Part shown: positions 1-6,931 of the stretch, piece after piece
Layout: the number at the start of each line of letters is the position of its first letter
How positions within the stretch are numbered: position 1 is the first letter of the stretch
NCBI GenBank assembly: GCA_040414495.1
Contig: JBEDUI010000117.1
Location: 1 to 14,645 of the forward strand
Direction: 5' to 3'
Length of the DNA: 14,645 nucleotides
From: DATAVB01 sp040414495
GTDB lineage: Bacteria; Actinomycetota; Actinomycetes; Mycobacteriales; QHCD01
Made by a program: the position numbers and the translations under genes
The notes under the pieces: generated by a model
What the model saw: only the letters and a program-made list of their open reading frames with translations
The model's database searches: none
Told to the model about the DNA's origin: nothing

Positions 1-447
1 AAGAAGAATGGCAAGCAGGGATTTTCCGTACTGAGCAATCACATTTCCTTGGCCCAGGCGTACGACGTCCCGTGGGCCGGCTGCCGGCACGTGAGCGACC
101 CCGAGTCGCGTAAATGGCTGACCGAGACGCAGGTTCCGTTGTTCCCGTGGTCGAGTCAGGCGCGCGGGTTCTTCGCCCGGGCCAACCCCGAGGACAGGTC
201 GGACGAGGAATTGGTGCGTTGCTATTACAGCGACGACAATTTCGAACGGCTGCGCCGGGCCCGTCAGCTCGGTGACGAGTTGGGCGTGCCGGCGACCGCG
301 ATTGCGTTGGCGTACCTGCTGCACCTGCCGTTCCCGACGTTCCCGCTTTTCGGGCCGCGGACGCTGGCCGAGACGCGCACCTCGATCGCGGCGCTGGACA
401 TTACGCTGACCCCGGAGCAGGTGGCCTGGCTGGACCTGTCGGCCTAA
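1..447 (+). CDS. Aldo/keto reductase, C-terminal part (5' end outside window)
   Basis: The reading frame is open from base 1, so only the last 148 residues are present and the true start lies upstream. The fragment matches the C-terminal half of COG0667-type aldo/keto reductases, which are NADPH-dependent reductases of aldehydes or ketones with a TIM-barrel fold. Visible landmarks are the strand with LSNHISLAQ, where family members carry an SNH/SNQ signature, the cofactor-side stretch PWSSQARGFF, and the C-terminal helix region FGPRTLAETRTSIAAL followed by the usual LTPEQVAWL ending. The early LSNHISL stretch shows that a TTG at 49 is internal and not a start. The catalytic Asp/Tyr/Lys/His residues would lie in the missing part. 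A hairpin terminator follows the stop codon, so this gene ends its transcription unit. Family assignment is firm; the substrate is unknown. Confidence 0.9.
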   Translation, partial: KKNGKQGFSVLSNHISLAQAYDVPWAGCRHVSDPESRKWLTETQVPLFPWSSQARGFFARANPEDRSDEELVRCYYSDDNFERLRRARQLGDELGVPATAIALAYLLHLPFPTFPLFGPRTLAETRTSIAALDITLTPEQVAWLDLSA

Positions 448-458
448 GGCTTTGTTAC

Positions 459-492
459 GGCGGGCTGGGCGGCTCTGGCTGCCCAGCCCGTC
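459..492 (+). terminator. Intrinsic-type hairpin after the aldo/keto reductase
   Basis: A perfect 10-bp inverted repeat, CGGGCTGGGC (461-470) and GCCCAGCCCG (481-490), encloses a 10-base loop. It extends by a G-T and a G-C pair to 459-492. It starts 13 bases after the stop codon at 445-447. There is no T-tract after it, which is common for terminators in high-GC actinobacteria. Confidence 0.7.
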
Positions 493-647
493 CGGCTCTG
501 CAGACGGTCTCACGTCGCCGCAAAACTCAAGCCCCGTAAACCCTCAGGGTCGACCGCGCGAGCTCTGACTCTGCTCCACTCCTCGGAGCAGTGCCATAGC
601 TTCACCGTGCGGAGCACCTGATCGGGGTTGGGTTAGCGTGACGCCTC

Positions 648-1232
648 GTGAAGACGATCGCGACAGGCGCCTGCTCGCTGGTTCTGACATTGCTGTGCTG
701 GGGTGAAGTGGAGCACTGGCGCGCGTCCAAGCGCCGGCTTGGTTCCGCCCCGCCCGGGCCTGGGACGAGCGAAGCGGTAGTCGTACTCGGATACCGCAAC
801 CGAGGAAGCCGCATCAATTCGGTGAACCGGTGGCGCGTTCGGGCCGGGTTGCGATCGCTCGACGGCGCGGAGGCCCGACTCATCCTGAGCGGAGGCCCCG
901 TCGGTGGTCAGAAGCCGGAAGCGGAACTGATGGCGGACTACGCGCGCGAGGTACGCGGATACCGGGGCCGGCTGCTGGTCGAACCCGAGAGCCGTTCCAC
1001 TTGGGAGAACGTCAGGAATGTCATACCGCTGATCGAAGACGCGGACCGCATCAAGATCGTTTCGCATTCCCTGCACGCCGAGAAGGCGCGCGCATACCTG
1101 TGGCGGGAGCGCCCCGATCTCGCGGCCCGCTTGGTCCGCGGGAAAGATTACCGACTCGGAGAATGGCTTCTGGTCAAGCCGGCCCTCGCGCTGCTCGGCC
1201 TGCGAAATCTGCGCCGGGTCATGTCTGCCTGA
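648..1232 (+). CDS. YdcF/SanA-like DUF218 membrane-anchored protein
   Basis: This 194-residue protein has the DUF218 (YdcF/SanA) fold. The N-terminus (KTIATGACSLVLTLLCWG, about residues 2-19) is hydrophobic after one Lys and looks like a signal anchor, placing the domain outside the membrane. Domain landmarks in order are VVVLGY (44-49), LILSGG (78-83), the conserved acidic E91/E93, the PESRSTWENV block (113-122, the most diagnostic DUF218 motif) and IVSHSLHAEKA (137-147). Family members are linked to envelope functions such as vancomycin exclusion, but no reaction is established. The GTG at 648 is chosen because it puts the hydrophobic segment at the N-terminus. There is no clear Shine-Dalgarno, but TAGCGT at 634-639 fits a TANNNT -10 box and would give an almost leaderless mRNA (inference). 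No partner gene is evident. Confidence 0.82.
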   Translation: MKTIATGACSLVLTLLCWGEVEHWRASKRRLGSAPPGPGTSEAVVVLGYRNRGSRINSVNRWRVRAGLRSLDGAEARLILSGGPVGGQKPEAELMADYAREVRGYRGRLLVEPESRSTWENVRNVIPLIEDADRIKIVSHSLHAEKARAYLWRERPDLAARLVRGKDYRLGEWLLVKPALALLGLRNLRRVMSA

Positions 1233-1335
1233 TGCACTCGGGCGCCGATTCCATTGCGCGGTGGCACCGGTCTACATGCTCGACGGTGCGGCCGGCACAA
1301 AGGCCGCGATGGAGCCGAGAAAAGAGCTGATTGCC

Positions 1336-2328
1336 GTGACCATTCCCGCCACCATGCGTGCCCTGCAGCAGACCTCACTGGATGGCCCGCGGGACGTACG
1401 TTTGATCACCGACGCGCCGGTGCCGAGCCCCGGCCCGGGCGAGGTGCTGATCCGCGTCGCCGACGCCGGCCTCAATTTCGCCGACATCTCCAAGTCCCAC
1501 GGCACGTTCGGGAACGGCCCGCAGCCGCCGTTCCTGGCCGGGTTCGAGGGCGCCGGCGAGGTCGTGGCATTGGGCCAGGCGGTGACCAGCCCGCGGCTGG
1601 GCGCATGTGTCATCGGTGTCGGATACGGGGCGTTCGCCGAATACATGGTCCTGCCGGCGACCGCCGCGATGCCCGTACCCGATGGCTGGAGCGCCGAAAA
1701 CGCGCTGGGTCTGGCCGTGAACTGGCCGACCGCAGTTGCCGCGCTGCGGCCGTTGGGCCGGCTGGCCGCGGGGGAGACCGTGTTGGTTCCCGCCGCGGCC
1801 GGCGCGACCGGGCAGGCCGCCGTGACCATCGCCAAGCACTACGGCGCGACCGTCGTCGCCACCGCCTCGCCGAACAAGTACGAGACCGTACGGGCGCTCG
1901 GCGCCGACCACGTACTGGATTCCCGCGATAGCAACCTCGCGGACGAGGTACTCCGGCTGACCAACGGTGCCGGTGCCGACCTGGTGCTGGAGTCGGCCGG
2001 TGGCGACACCTTCAACACCAGTCTGGCCGTGACCAGACCGGTCACCGGTCGGATCATCGTTTACGGCCTGGCCGGCGGCCAAGCCGCGATCACCAACTGG
2101 GATCTGGTCTACCGGCACCAGATCCACATCATCGGCCTCAACCTCGGCGTGCTGATTCAGGCCGCGCCGCGGATCTTCGGCGAGGTGATGGGCGAGCTGT
2201 CCGCTCTCATCGCCGCCGGCATCGTCGCACCGGCTCGGCCCACGATCTACGACCTGGCCGACGGGCCGAAGGCGCTCGCCGAGTTGGAGGCCCGGGCGAC
2301 CGTCGGCAAATTGGCCTTGCGGCCCTGA
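1336..2328 (+). CDS. Zinc-independent MDR-family oxidoreductase (quinone oxidoreductase-like)
   Basis: This 330-residue medium-chain dehydrogenase/reductase of the NADPH:quinone oxidoreductase branch reduces quinones or enones with NADPH. The GroES-like N-terminal domain contains PSPGPGEVLIRV (30-41) and FLAGFEGAGEVVALG (66-80). The Rossmann domain has VPAAAGATGQAA (151-162) in place of the zinc-ADH GxGxxG, followed by ALGADHVLDSRD (187-198) and VLESAGGDTF (217-226). The zinc ligands of classical alcohol dehydrogenases are absent. The GTG at 1336 is preferred because a purine-rich GAGAAAAGAG lies about 8 bases upstream. The ATG at 1354 (MRALQQ) is an alternative that also starts the domain well but has no ribosome site. 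An upstream in-frame extension to 1261 shows no homology. It could share a transcript with the downstream sigma factor, although a weak hairpin lies between them. Confidence 0.88.
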   Translation: MTIPATMRALQQTSLDGPRDVRLITDAPVPSPGPGEVLIRVADAGLNFADISKSHGTFGNGPQPPFLAGFEGAGEVVALGQAVTSPRLGACVIGVGYGAFAEYMVLPATAAMPVPDGWSAENALGLAVNWPTAVAALRPLGRLAAGETVLVPAAAGATGQAAVTIAKHYGATVVATASPNKYETVRALGADHVLDSRDSNLADEVLRLTNGAGADLVLESAGGDTFNTSLAVTRPVTGRIIVYGLAGGQAAITNWDLVYRHQIHIIGLNLGVLIQAAPRIFGEVMGELSALIAAGIVAPARPTIYDLADGPKALAELEARATVGKLALRP

Positions 2329-2330
2329 GC

Positions 2331-2351
2331 GCGCCGATTCCTTCGCGGCGC
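2331..2351 (+). terminator. Weak hairpin after the MDR oxidoreductase gene
   Basis: GCGCCG (2331-2336) and CGGCGC (2346-2351) form a 6-bp stem with a 9-base loop, three bases after the stop codon. It is short and has no T-run, so it may be a weak or partial terminator, or chance in GC-rich DNA. Confidence 0.3.
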
Positions 2352-2369
2352 TGCTCCGGTCGTAATGGA

Positions 2370-2385
2370 GAACGGTTCCGAACGG
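2370..2385. promoter_or_regulatory. Direct repeat GAACGG upstream of the sigma-factor leader
   Basis: GAACGG occurs at 2370-2375 and again at 2380-2385, exactly 10 bp apart on one helical face. The first copy also forms a near-palindrome, GAAC-G-GTTC (2370-2378). It lies about 30 bp before the leader start at 2413, where promoter or activator sites are expected. No convincing -35/-10 pair could be assigned. Confidence 0.25.
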
Positions 2386-2412
2386 CGGGACCGATCCGGA
2401 CAAGGAGCACGC

Positions 2413-2454
2413 ATGGCAAGCAGGCAGGCCGGTCGCCTTAAGCTCGCGGAATGA
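2413..2454 (+). CDS. 13-codon leader ORF translationally coupled to the sigma factor
   Basis: An ATG at 2413 is preceded by a near-consensus Shine-Dalgarno AAGGAG (2402-2407) at 5-base spacing. This is the clearest ribosome site in the upstream region. It opens a 13-residue frame, MASRQAGRLKLAE, whose TGA (2452-2454) overlaps the sigma factor ATG (2451-2453) as ATGA. The sigma factor start itself has no good ribosome site, so ribosomes terminating on the leader are likely to reinitiate there. The peptide is basic and has no recognised homology. It may matter only for translation control. Alternatively, the strong ribosome site could be a relic of an older, longer N-terminus now out of frame. 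Confidence 0.45.
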   Translation: MASRQAGRLKLAE

Positions 2455-3437
2455 CGGCACCCACACGGGCGGCGGCGAACCAGGACCAGTTCGCCGCCGA
2501 GACCGAGCGGTACCGCCGGGAGCTGTTGGCGCACTGCTACCGCATGGTCGGTTCGGCGCATGACGCCGAGGACCTGGTGCAGGAAACGTACCTTCGGGCC
2601 TGGCGGTCGTACGCCGGCTTCGAGGGCCGGGCCTCGATTCGCTCCTGGCTGTACAAGATCGCGACCAACGTCTGCCTGAACGCGTTGGAGCCACGCCGAA
2701 TCCGGGTCCTACCCTCGGGCCTGGCCAGTCCATCCGAGCGTCCCGACCGCCCGCCGCGGCAGGTTGGCTCCGGCGAGGTCTCGTGGCTGGAACCGCTGCC
2801 GGATCGATGGTTCGCCGACGATCCGGCCGCGGCAGTGGTCACCCGCGAATCGGTACGGCTGGCGCTCATCGCGAGCCTGCAGCACCTGCCCGCCCGTCAG
2901 CGCGCGATCCTCATTCTGCGTGAGGTGCTGGCGTTCTCGACGGCCGAAACCGCGCAGATTCTCGGTACGACGCCGGCTGCGGTGAAGAGCGGTCTGCAGC
3001 GCGCCCGGGCTCGGCTGGACGAACTGGAGCCAGAGTCCGAGGCGTTGCTCGAACCAACCGACCAGCGGGCGCGGGCGTTGCTCGAGGGTTACATCGCCGC
3101 GTTTGAACGGTCCGACGCGAGTTTGCTGGAAGACGTCCTGCGTGCCGACGCCACGCTGGAGGCGACGCCGTTCCGCGACTGGCAGGCCGGCCGGGTGAAC
3201 TGCATCCGCATGCTGGAGACGTATGTGCTGGGCGCGCCGGGCGACTGGCGGATGATCGCAACGAGCGCCAACGGCCAGTCCGCTGTGGTTGCGTATCGCC
3301 GGGCCGCGGACGGCGCGTTCCATGCCGCCGATGTCGTAGTGCTGGCACCAACCGCCACCGGCGTCTCCCGGGTGACGGCGTTCCACGATCCGGCGCTGGT
3401 GGTGCTGTTCGGTTTCCCGGACGTGCTGGTCAACTGA
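2451..3437 (+). CDS. sigG: ECF RNA polymerase sigma factor, SigG type, with C-terminal SnoaL-like domain
   Basis: This 328-residue protein has the architecture of SigG/SigX5-type ECF sigma factors (TIGR02960). Region 2 spans about residues 20-80, with the core-binding motif DAEDLVQETYLRAW (38-51) and the following RSWLYKIATNVCLN. The linker WLEPLPDRWFADDP (112-125) is typical of this subgroup. Region 4 spans about 135-190, with LPARQRAILILREVLAFS and a helix-turn-helix ending TPAAVKSGLQRARARL. An NTF2/SnoaL-like domain at about 205-315 (ALLEGYIAAFERSD onward) is known in such sigma factors to modulate activity instead of a classical anti-sigma factor. Consistent with that, no anti-sigma gene is adjacent. 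The start overlaps the leader ORF stop as ATGA. The 3' end faces the AraC gene with a 10-bp gap. The symbol reflects family resemblance, not proven orthology. Confidence 0.88.
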   Translation: MTAPTRAAANQDQFAAETERYRRELLAHCYRMVGSAHDAEDLVQETYLRAWRSYAGFEGRASIRSWLYKIATNVCLNALEPRRIRVLPSGLASPSERPDRPPRQVGSGEVSWLEPLPDRWFADDPAAAVVTRESVRLALIASLQHLPARQRAILILREVLAFSTAETAQILGTTPAAVKSGLQRARARLDELEPESEALLEPTDQRARALLEGYIAAFERSDASLLEDVLRADATLEATPFRDWQAGRVNCIRMLETYVLGAPGDWRMIATSANGQSAVVAYRRAADGAFHAADVVVLAPTATGVSRVTAFHDPALVVLFGFPDVLVN

Positions 3438-3447
3438 ACGGGATAGC

Positions 3448-4335
3448 TCATGTTCTCGGCCGGCCGCGATAGCCGCTGGGCGCGACGCCGAACCGGGTCC
3501 GGAACGCCCGGCTGAAGTGGAACGGGCTGGCGAAGCCGGCGGCCCGCGCGACCCGGCCGACGTCCAGGTCGGTCGCGTCCAGGAGTCGGGCGGCGTGTTC
3601 GAGTCGGGCCTCGTGCAACGCCTGCATCGGCGCCTGACCGGTCTGCTCGGTGAACAGGTGGGCGAACCGGGACGGGGACAACGCGACGTCCGCCGCCAGC
3701 GAGGCGACGGTATGCCGGCCGGCCGGGTCGGCCACGATCCGGGCCTGGGCCCGCCGGATCCGGGGGTCAAACGGGTCGGTCGGATCCCGGGCGGCGGCCA
3801 GCGCGACCAGTAGCGCGGTCTCGATGCCGGCCAACGCCAAATCACGCGCGGCCGGCAGGGTGGTCGATACGGCCGTGGCCGGTTCGTGCGGCGGCGTCAG
3901 CGCGGGCGGCGGCTCGTGGCCGGACCAACGGGCGTCGGCGTGCAACTGCCGGAACGTGCCGTGAATGCGATGGCGTACCGGGCCCGGCAATTCCCGCAGC
4001 GCGTACAGCCGCGGCCCGACCTGATATCCCTGCAACCGGGGCAACCAATTCGACCGCAACCGGAAATGCGCCCACCAGAATCCCCACCGACCCGGATTCT
4101 CCGGAACGTCGTAGTCATGCTCGACCGCCGGACCCAACAGCACCAGATCACCGGGTTCGGCCCGTACCGTGACCCCGCCCTGCCGGAACCGGCCGGCACC
4201 GCTGATCGTGGCCGTCAGCAACCAACTCGGTGCACCAGCGGATCGGTGCACCGCATAGCCGACACGCTCATCAAAACGTCCGACGACCACCGCCTCTGGT
4301 GGGGGAGCCGGTGTCTCGACAGCAGAATCAGGCAT
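3448..4335 (-). CDS. AraC-family transcriptional regulator
   Basis: This 295-residue regulator has an N-terminal cupin-like AraC-binding domain and a C-terminal double helix-turn-helix. The cupin part includes AEPGDLVLLGPAVEHDYDVP and the aromatic WGFWWAHF strand, typical of sugar-responsive AraC_binding (PF02311) regulators. The last 100 or so residues form the DNA-binding domain: first helix-turn-helix around HTVASLAADVALSPSRFAHLF, second around VGRVARAAGFASPFHFSRAF, ending FGVAPSGYRG. The start at 4335 has AGGA about 11 bases upstream. An in-frame ATG at 4356 would add seven residues but overlap the direct repeat at 4355-4372. Longer in-frame extensions run into the divergent dioxygenase gene and are unlikely. 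The divergent layout suggests that it controls the dioxygenase-glycosidase pair, perhaps in response to a sugar (inference). Confidence 0.88.
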   Translation of the reverse strand: MPDSAVETPAPPPEAVVVGRFDERVGYAVHRSAGAPSWLLTATISGAGRFRQGGVTVRAEPGDLVLLGPAVEHDYDVPENPGRWGFWWAHFRLRSNWLPRLQGYQVGPRLYALRELPGPVRHRIHGTFRQLHADARWSGHEPPPALTPPHEPATAVSTTLPAARDLALAGIETALLVALAAARDPTDPFDPRIRRAQARIVADPAGRHTVASLAADVALSPSRFAHLFTEQTGQAPMQALHEARLEHAARLLDATDLDVGRVARAAGFASPFHFSRAFRTRFGVAPSGYRGRPRT

Positions 4336-4354
4336 GTGGTCAGCATTCCTGGAC

Positions 4355-4385
4355 ATGCCACCGAATGCCACCTCGTATTTATCGT
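4355..4385 (+). promoter_or_regulatory. Direct-repeat operator and -10 box for the dioxygenase gene
   Basis: ATGCCACC occurs at 4355-4362 and 4365-4372, a 10-bp period suited to the two helix-turn-helices of an AraC activator. It is followed by TATCGT (4380-4385), a TANNNT -10 box whose spacing puts transcription start at about 4392, the A of the dioxygenase ATG. No -35 consensus exists; the repeat occupies that region, as in class II activation. The operator role is inferred. Confidence 0.45.
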
Positions 4386-4391
4386 GAGCAT

Positions 4392-5195
4392 ATGCAGACG
4401 ACCACACCGGAAGGCCTCGACGCGACCCGGCTACGGCAGTTCCAGAGCGACGGATTCACCGTCGTTCCGGCGCTGTTGGACAGCGACGAGGTCGACGACA
4501 TCCGCGCCGAATTCATGGAATTGGAACGTCGCGGCCCGATTCCCGGCCATTTCGAGCCGACCAACGCCGACCCGAACGACCCGCTGACCCGCTTTCCCCG
4601 GGTTATGCATCCGCACAAATTCAACGACCTGGCCCGGAGTTATCTGCTGGACCGCAGGTTGCGGGTGATCCTGCGGCAATTGTTCGACGAGGAACCGCTG
4701 GCCGCCCAGAGCATGTTCTATTACAAGCCGCCGGGCGCACGCGGCCAGGCGTTGCATCAGGACAATTTCTATCTGCGGGTCGAACCGGGTACGTGCATCG
4801 CCGCGTGGGTCGCGATCGACGTGATCGACCGGTCCAATGGTGGCCTGGAGGTCGTTCCGGGTACGCACGCGATGGACATTTTCTGCCCGGAGGAGGCCGA
4901 TTCCGAGCTCTCGTTCACCCGGGACTACGTGCCGCCACCGCCCGGCCTGTCGCCGGTGCCGATCGACATGTCGCCCGGTGATGTGCTGTTCTTCAACGGC
5001 AGCCTGGTGCACGGCTCCGGGCCGAACCAGAGCCCGGACCGGTTCCGCCGCTCGTTTATCGGGCACTACATCGGCCGCTCAACGCAGAAGATCTCGACCT
5101 GGTACCAGGTGCTCACCATGGATGGCGCCGACGTGCCGGTGGCGGCCAATACCGGCGGCGGCCCGTGTGGGATCGAGGTCGGCGGACCGCACTGA
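4392..5195 (+). CDS. Phytanoyl-CoA dioxygenase (PhyH) family Fe(II)/2-oxoglutarate oxygenase
   Basis: This 267-residue protein fits the PhyH family (PF05721), non-haem iron oxygenases that hydroxylate their substrate while decarboxylating 2-oxoglutarate. The N-terminal FQSDGFTVVPALLDSDEV (17-34) is the usual opening. The iron triad is visible as H122 and D124 in LHQDNFYLRV and H207 in LVHGSGPN. R219 or R220 in DRFRRSFIGHY is placed to bind 2-oxoglutarate. The GGLEVVPGTHA block (150-160) between them is strongly conserved. The ATG at 4392 starts the homology and is likely leaderless, with only a weak GAG upstream. A frame extension to 4230 would run through the promoter and the AraC gene. Bacterial members act on varied small molecules, so the substrate is unknown. 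The next gene starts 27 bp on, suggesting one operon with the glycosidase. Confidence 0.9.
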   Translation: MQTTTPEGLDATRLRQFQSDGFTVVPALLDSDEVDDIRAEFMELERRGPIPGHFEPTNADPNDPLTRFPRVMHPHKFNDLARSYLLDRRLRVILRQLFDEEPLAAQSMFYYKPPGARGQALHQDNFYLRVEPGTCIAAWVAIDVIDRSNGGLEVVPGTHAMDIFCPEEADSELSFTRDYVPPPPGLSPVPIDMSPGDVLFFNGSLVHGSGPNQSPDRFRRSFIGHYIGRSTQKISTWYQVLTMDGADVPVAANTGGGPCGIEVGGPH

Positions 5196-5222
5196 CCGCT
5201 TTGTGCCCTACGGTTCCAGACC

Positions 5223-6836
5223 ATGGGTGCATGGGCGGAGTCCGGGCAGCTCGACGACCCGGCGGCAGTCTTCGTCGAGACCAGCGGGCGCGGGCTGATC
5301 GAAGCGACCCGGCATGGTGACCGGTTCGGCCTCGGCCCGGTCGAGGTCGCGCTGCGACGAGAACCTGCGGGCCTCGGGGTCGAGATCGGCGGTCGGGAGC
5401 TGACCCGGGTCGTGTTGCGGTGGCGGCGGCCGTTGCCGGCCGGCGCGGTGGTGCTCGGCGACGCCTGGGAACGCGGGTACGGCGACCTGCAGTGGCGCAG
5501 TGCGCAGCCGGACCGCGTACTGCCGTGGAGTTGGCTGGTCTACGACCCGCGCACGCGCCGGACGTCCGGCGCCGGCGTGCGGGTGCAGCCCTCCTCGTTC
5601 TGCTCCTGGCGATTGGACGAGGAGGGCGTTTCGCTTTGGCTGGACCTGCGCAATGGAGGCGGTCCGGTCCGGCTCGGTGACCGGGCTTTGCCAGCCGCCA
5701 CGGTGGTCCAGGTCGAGGGCGAACCGGACGAGTCGCCGTTCGCGGTGCAGCGCCGGCTCGCCGCTGCGATGTGTCCGGACCCGCTGCCGGCCAATGGCCC
5801 GGTCGTCGGCTGCAACAACTGGTATTACGCGTACGGAGTGAATTTCACGCCGGAGCACATTCTGCGGGACGCCGAGACGGTGTCGGAGCTTGCGGGCGAT
5901 CATTCGGTTCGTCCGTTCGCGGTGGTGGACGCGGGGTGGAGCGCCGGCGGCGTTTGTCCCGGCGGTCCGTGGAAGGCCGGCCTGCCGGGGGTTTTCGACG
6001 ATATGGCCGGGCTGGCCACGCAGATCACCGAACGCGGCGCCCGGCCCGGAATCTGGATCCGGCCGACCGCACTGTCCTTTGTCGACGATCCGGATCGGCT
6101 CCGACCCGGGCCCCGGCCCGCAGCTGAACAGCCGCTGGATCTTTCGATTCCCGAGAACCTGGATTCCGTACGCGATGCCATTGCGCTGGTACGGAATTGG
6201 GGCTTCGAACTGATCAAGCACGATTTCTCGACGTTCGATTTCTTCGGCCGATTCGGCAACCATATGGACAGCGACCTGACCGACCCCGGCTGGAGTCTGC
6301 GGGACCGTTCGCTGACCAACGCCGAAATCCTGCTGCGGCTGTACCAGGTGATCCGCGAGGCGGCCGGTTCGGCCACCGTGATCGGCTGCAACACGGTCGG
6401 GCATTTGGCCGCCGGACTGGTTGACGTGCAGCGGATCGGCGACGACACCTCGGGTCGGCAGTGGGAACGCACTCGGCGGATGGGCGTGAATTCGCTGGCG
6501 TTCCGGCTGGCGCAGCACGGGACGTTCTTCACCGCCGACGCGGACTGCGTACCGGCCACACCGGCGACGCCGTGGCAGAAGAACCGGCAATTCCTCGATC
6601 TGGTCGCCCGGTCCGGTACGGCCCTGTTCGTATCGGTCGACCCGGAGGCCCGCAGCGTGGCGGTCGACGCGGACCTGCGGGCCGCCGTCCGCACCGCCCT
6701 CGATGGCGGCGAGCCGGGCGGGGTCGAACCGCTGGACTGGATGATCACGACCTCACCGCGGCGGTGGCGGACCGGAACCGGCGAGCAGACGTACGACTGG
6801 CTCGAGCCGGCCGGCGCCCTCGGCCTCGGCGGCTAA
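5223..6836 (+). CDS. GH36/GH27-type glycoside hydrolase (alpha-galactosidase-like)
   Basis: This 537-residue protein resembles clan GH-D retaining alpha-galactosidases. An N-terminal beta-rich region (about 1-185) precedes a TIM barrel. Barrel landmarks are GCNNWYYAYG (196-205), FAVVDAGWSAGG (232-243), RPGIWIRP (274-281) and FELIKHDFSTFDFFG (328-342), where D334 aligns with the KxD nucleophile. The later QRIGDDTSGRQWER (403-416) has D407 at the position of the acid/base in the SDNTD-type motif of bacterial GH36. A short C-terminal region follows. It is shorter than typical GH36 enzymes (about 700) and has no signal peptide, so a cytosolic role on an imported glycoside is likely. No ribosome site is obvious at the ATG. 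No sugar transporter is nearby. The alpha-galactosidase specificity itself is uncertain. Confidence 0.78.
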   Translation: MGAWAESGQLDDPAAVFVETSGRGLIEATRHGDRFGLGPVEVALRREPAGLGVEIGGRELTRVVLRWRRPLPAGAVVLGDAWERGYGDLQWRSAQPDRVLPWSWLVYDPRTRRTSGAGVRVQPSSFCSWRLDEEGVSLWLDLRNGGGPVRLGDRALPAATVVQVEGEPDESPFAVQRRLAAAMCPDPLPANGPVVGCNNWYYAYGVNFTPEHILRDAETVSELAGDHSVRPFAVVDAGWSAGGVCPGGPWKAGLPGVFDDMAGLATQITERGARPGIWIRPTALSFVDDPDRLRPGPRPAAEQPLDLSIPENLDSVRDAIALVRNWGFELIKHDFSTFDFFGRFGNHMDSDLTDPGWSLRDRSLTNAEILLRLYQVIREAAGSATVIGCNTVGHLAAGLVDVQRIGDDTSGRQWERTRRMGVNSLAFRLAQHGTFFTADADCVPATPATPWQKNRQFLDLVARSGTALFVSVDPEARSVAVDADLRAAVRTALDGGEPGGVEPLDWMITTSPRRWRTGTGEQTYDWLEPAGALGLGG

Positions 6837-6887
6837 ATTCAAAAGCATTACCTGGCACGTAATCGACAAGCCGACACGTCGTTGGAA

Positions 6888-6924
6888 TCCTTGCTGTGCA
6901 AGCGAAACAAAGCCACAGCAAGGA
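6888..6924 (+). promoter_or_regulatory. 5'UTR hairpin that can sequester the Shine-Dalgarno of the SnoaL-like gene
   Basis: TCCTTGCTGTG (6888-6898) and CACAGCAAGGA (6914-6924) are perfect 11-base complements around a 15-base loop. The downstream arm contains AAGGAG (6920-6925), the ribosome site for the ATG at 6932, so folding would hide it. This suggests translational control, or a DNA operator of the same symmetry. Confidence 0.55.
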
Positions 6925-6931
6925 GTAAAGA

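Noticed and set aside
1375..2733. Long open frame on the minus strand (452 codons) opposite the MDR oxidoreductase and sigma factor
   Set aside because: It is antisense to two clearly homologous genes, is rich in Arg/Pro/Gly and has no recognisable domain; it is a by-product of high GC.
2709..3845. 378-codon minus-strand frame spanning the sigma factor and AraC gene ends
   Set aside because: It is an out-of-frame shadow of AraC and antisense to the sigma factor, with no domain signal.
4230..4391. Upstream extension of the PhyH gene to 4230
   Set aside because: It crosses the -10 box and the AraC coding start; family homology begins at the ATG at 4392.
5208..6590. 460-codon minus-strand open frame opposite the glycosidase
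   Set aside because: It mirrors the glycosidase codons, with low-complexity Arg/Pro/Gly content and no motif, and is fully covered by the better-supported gene.
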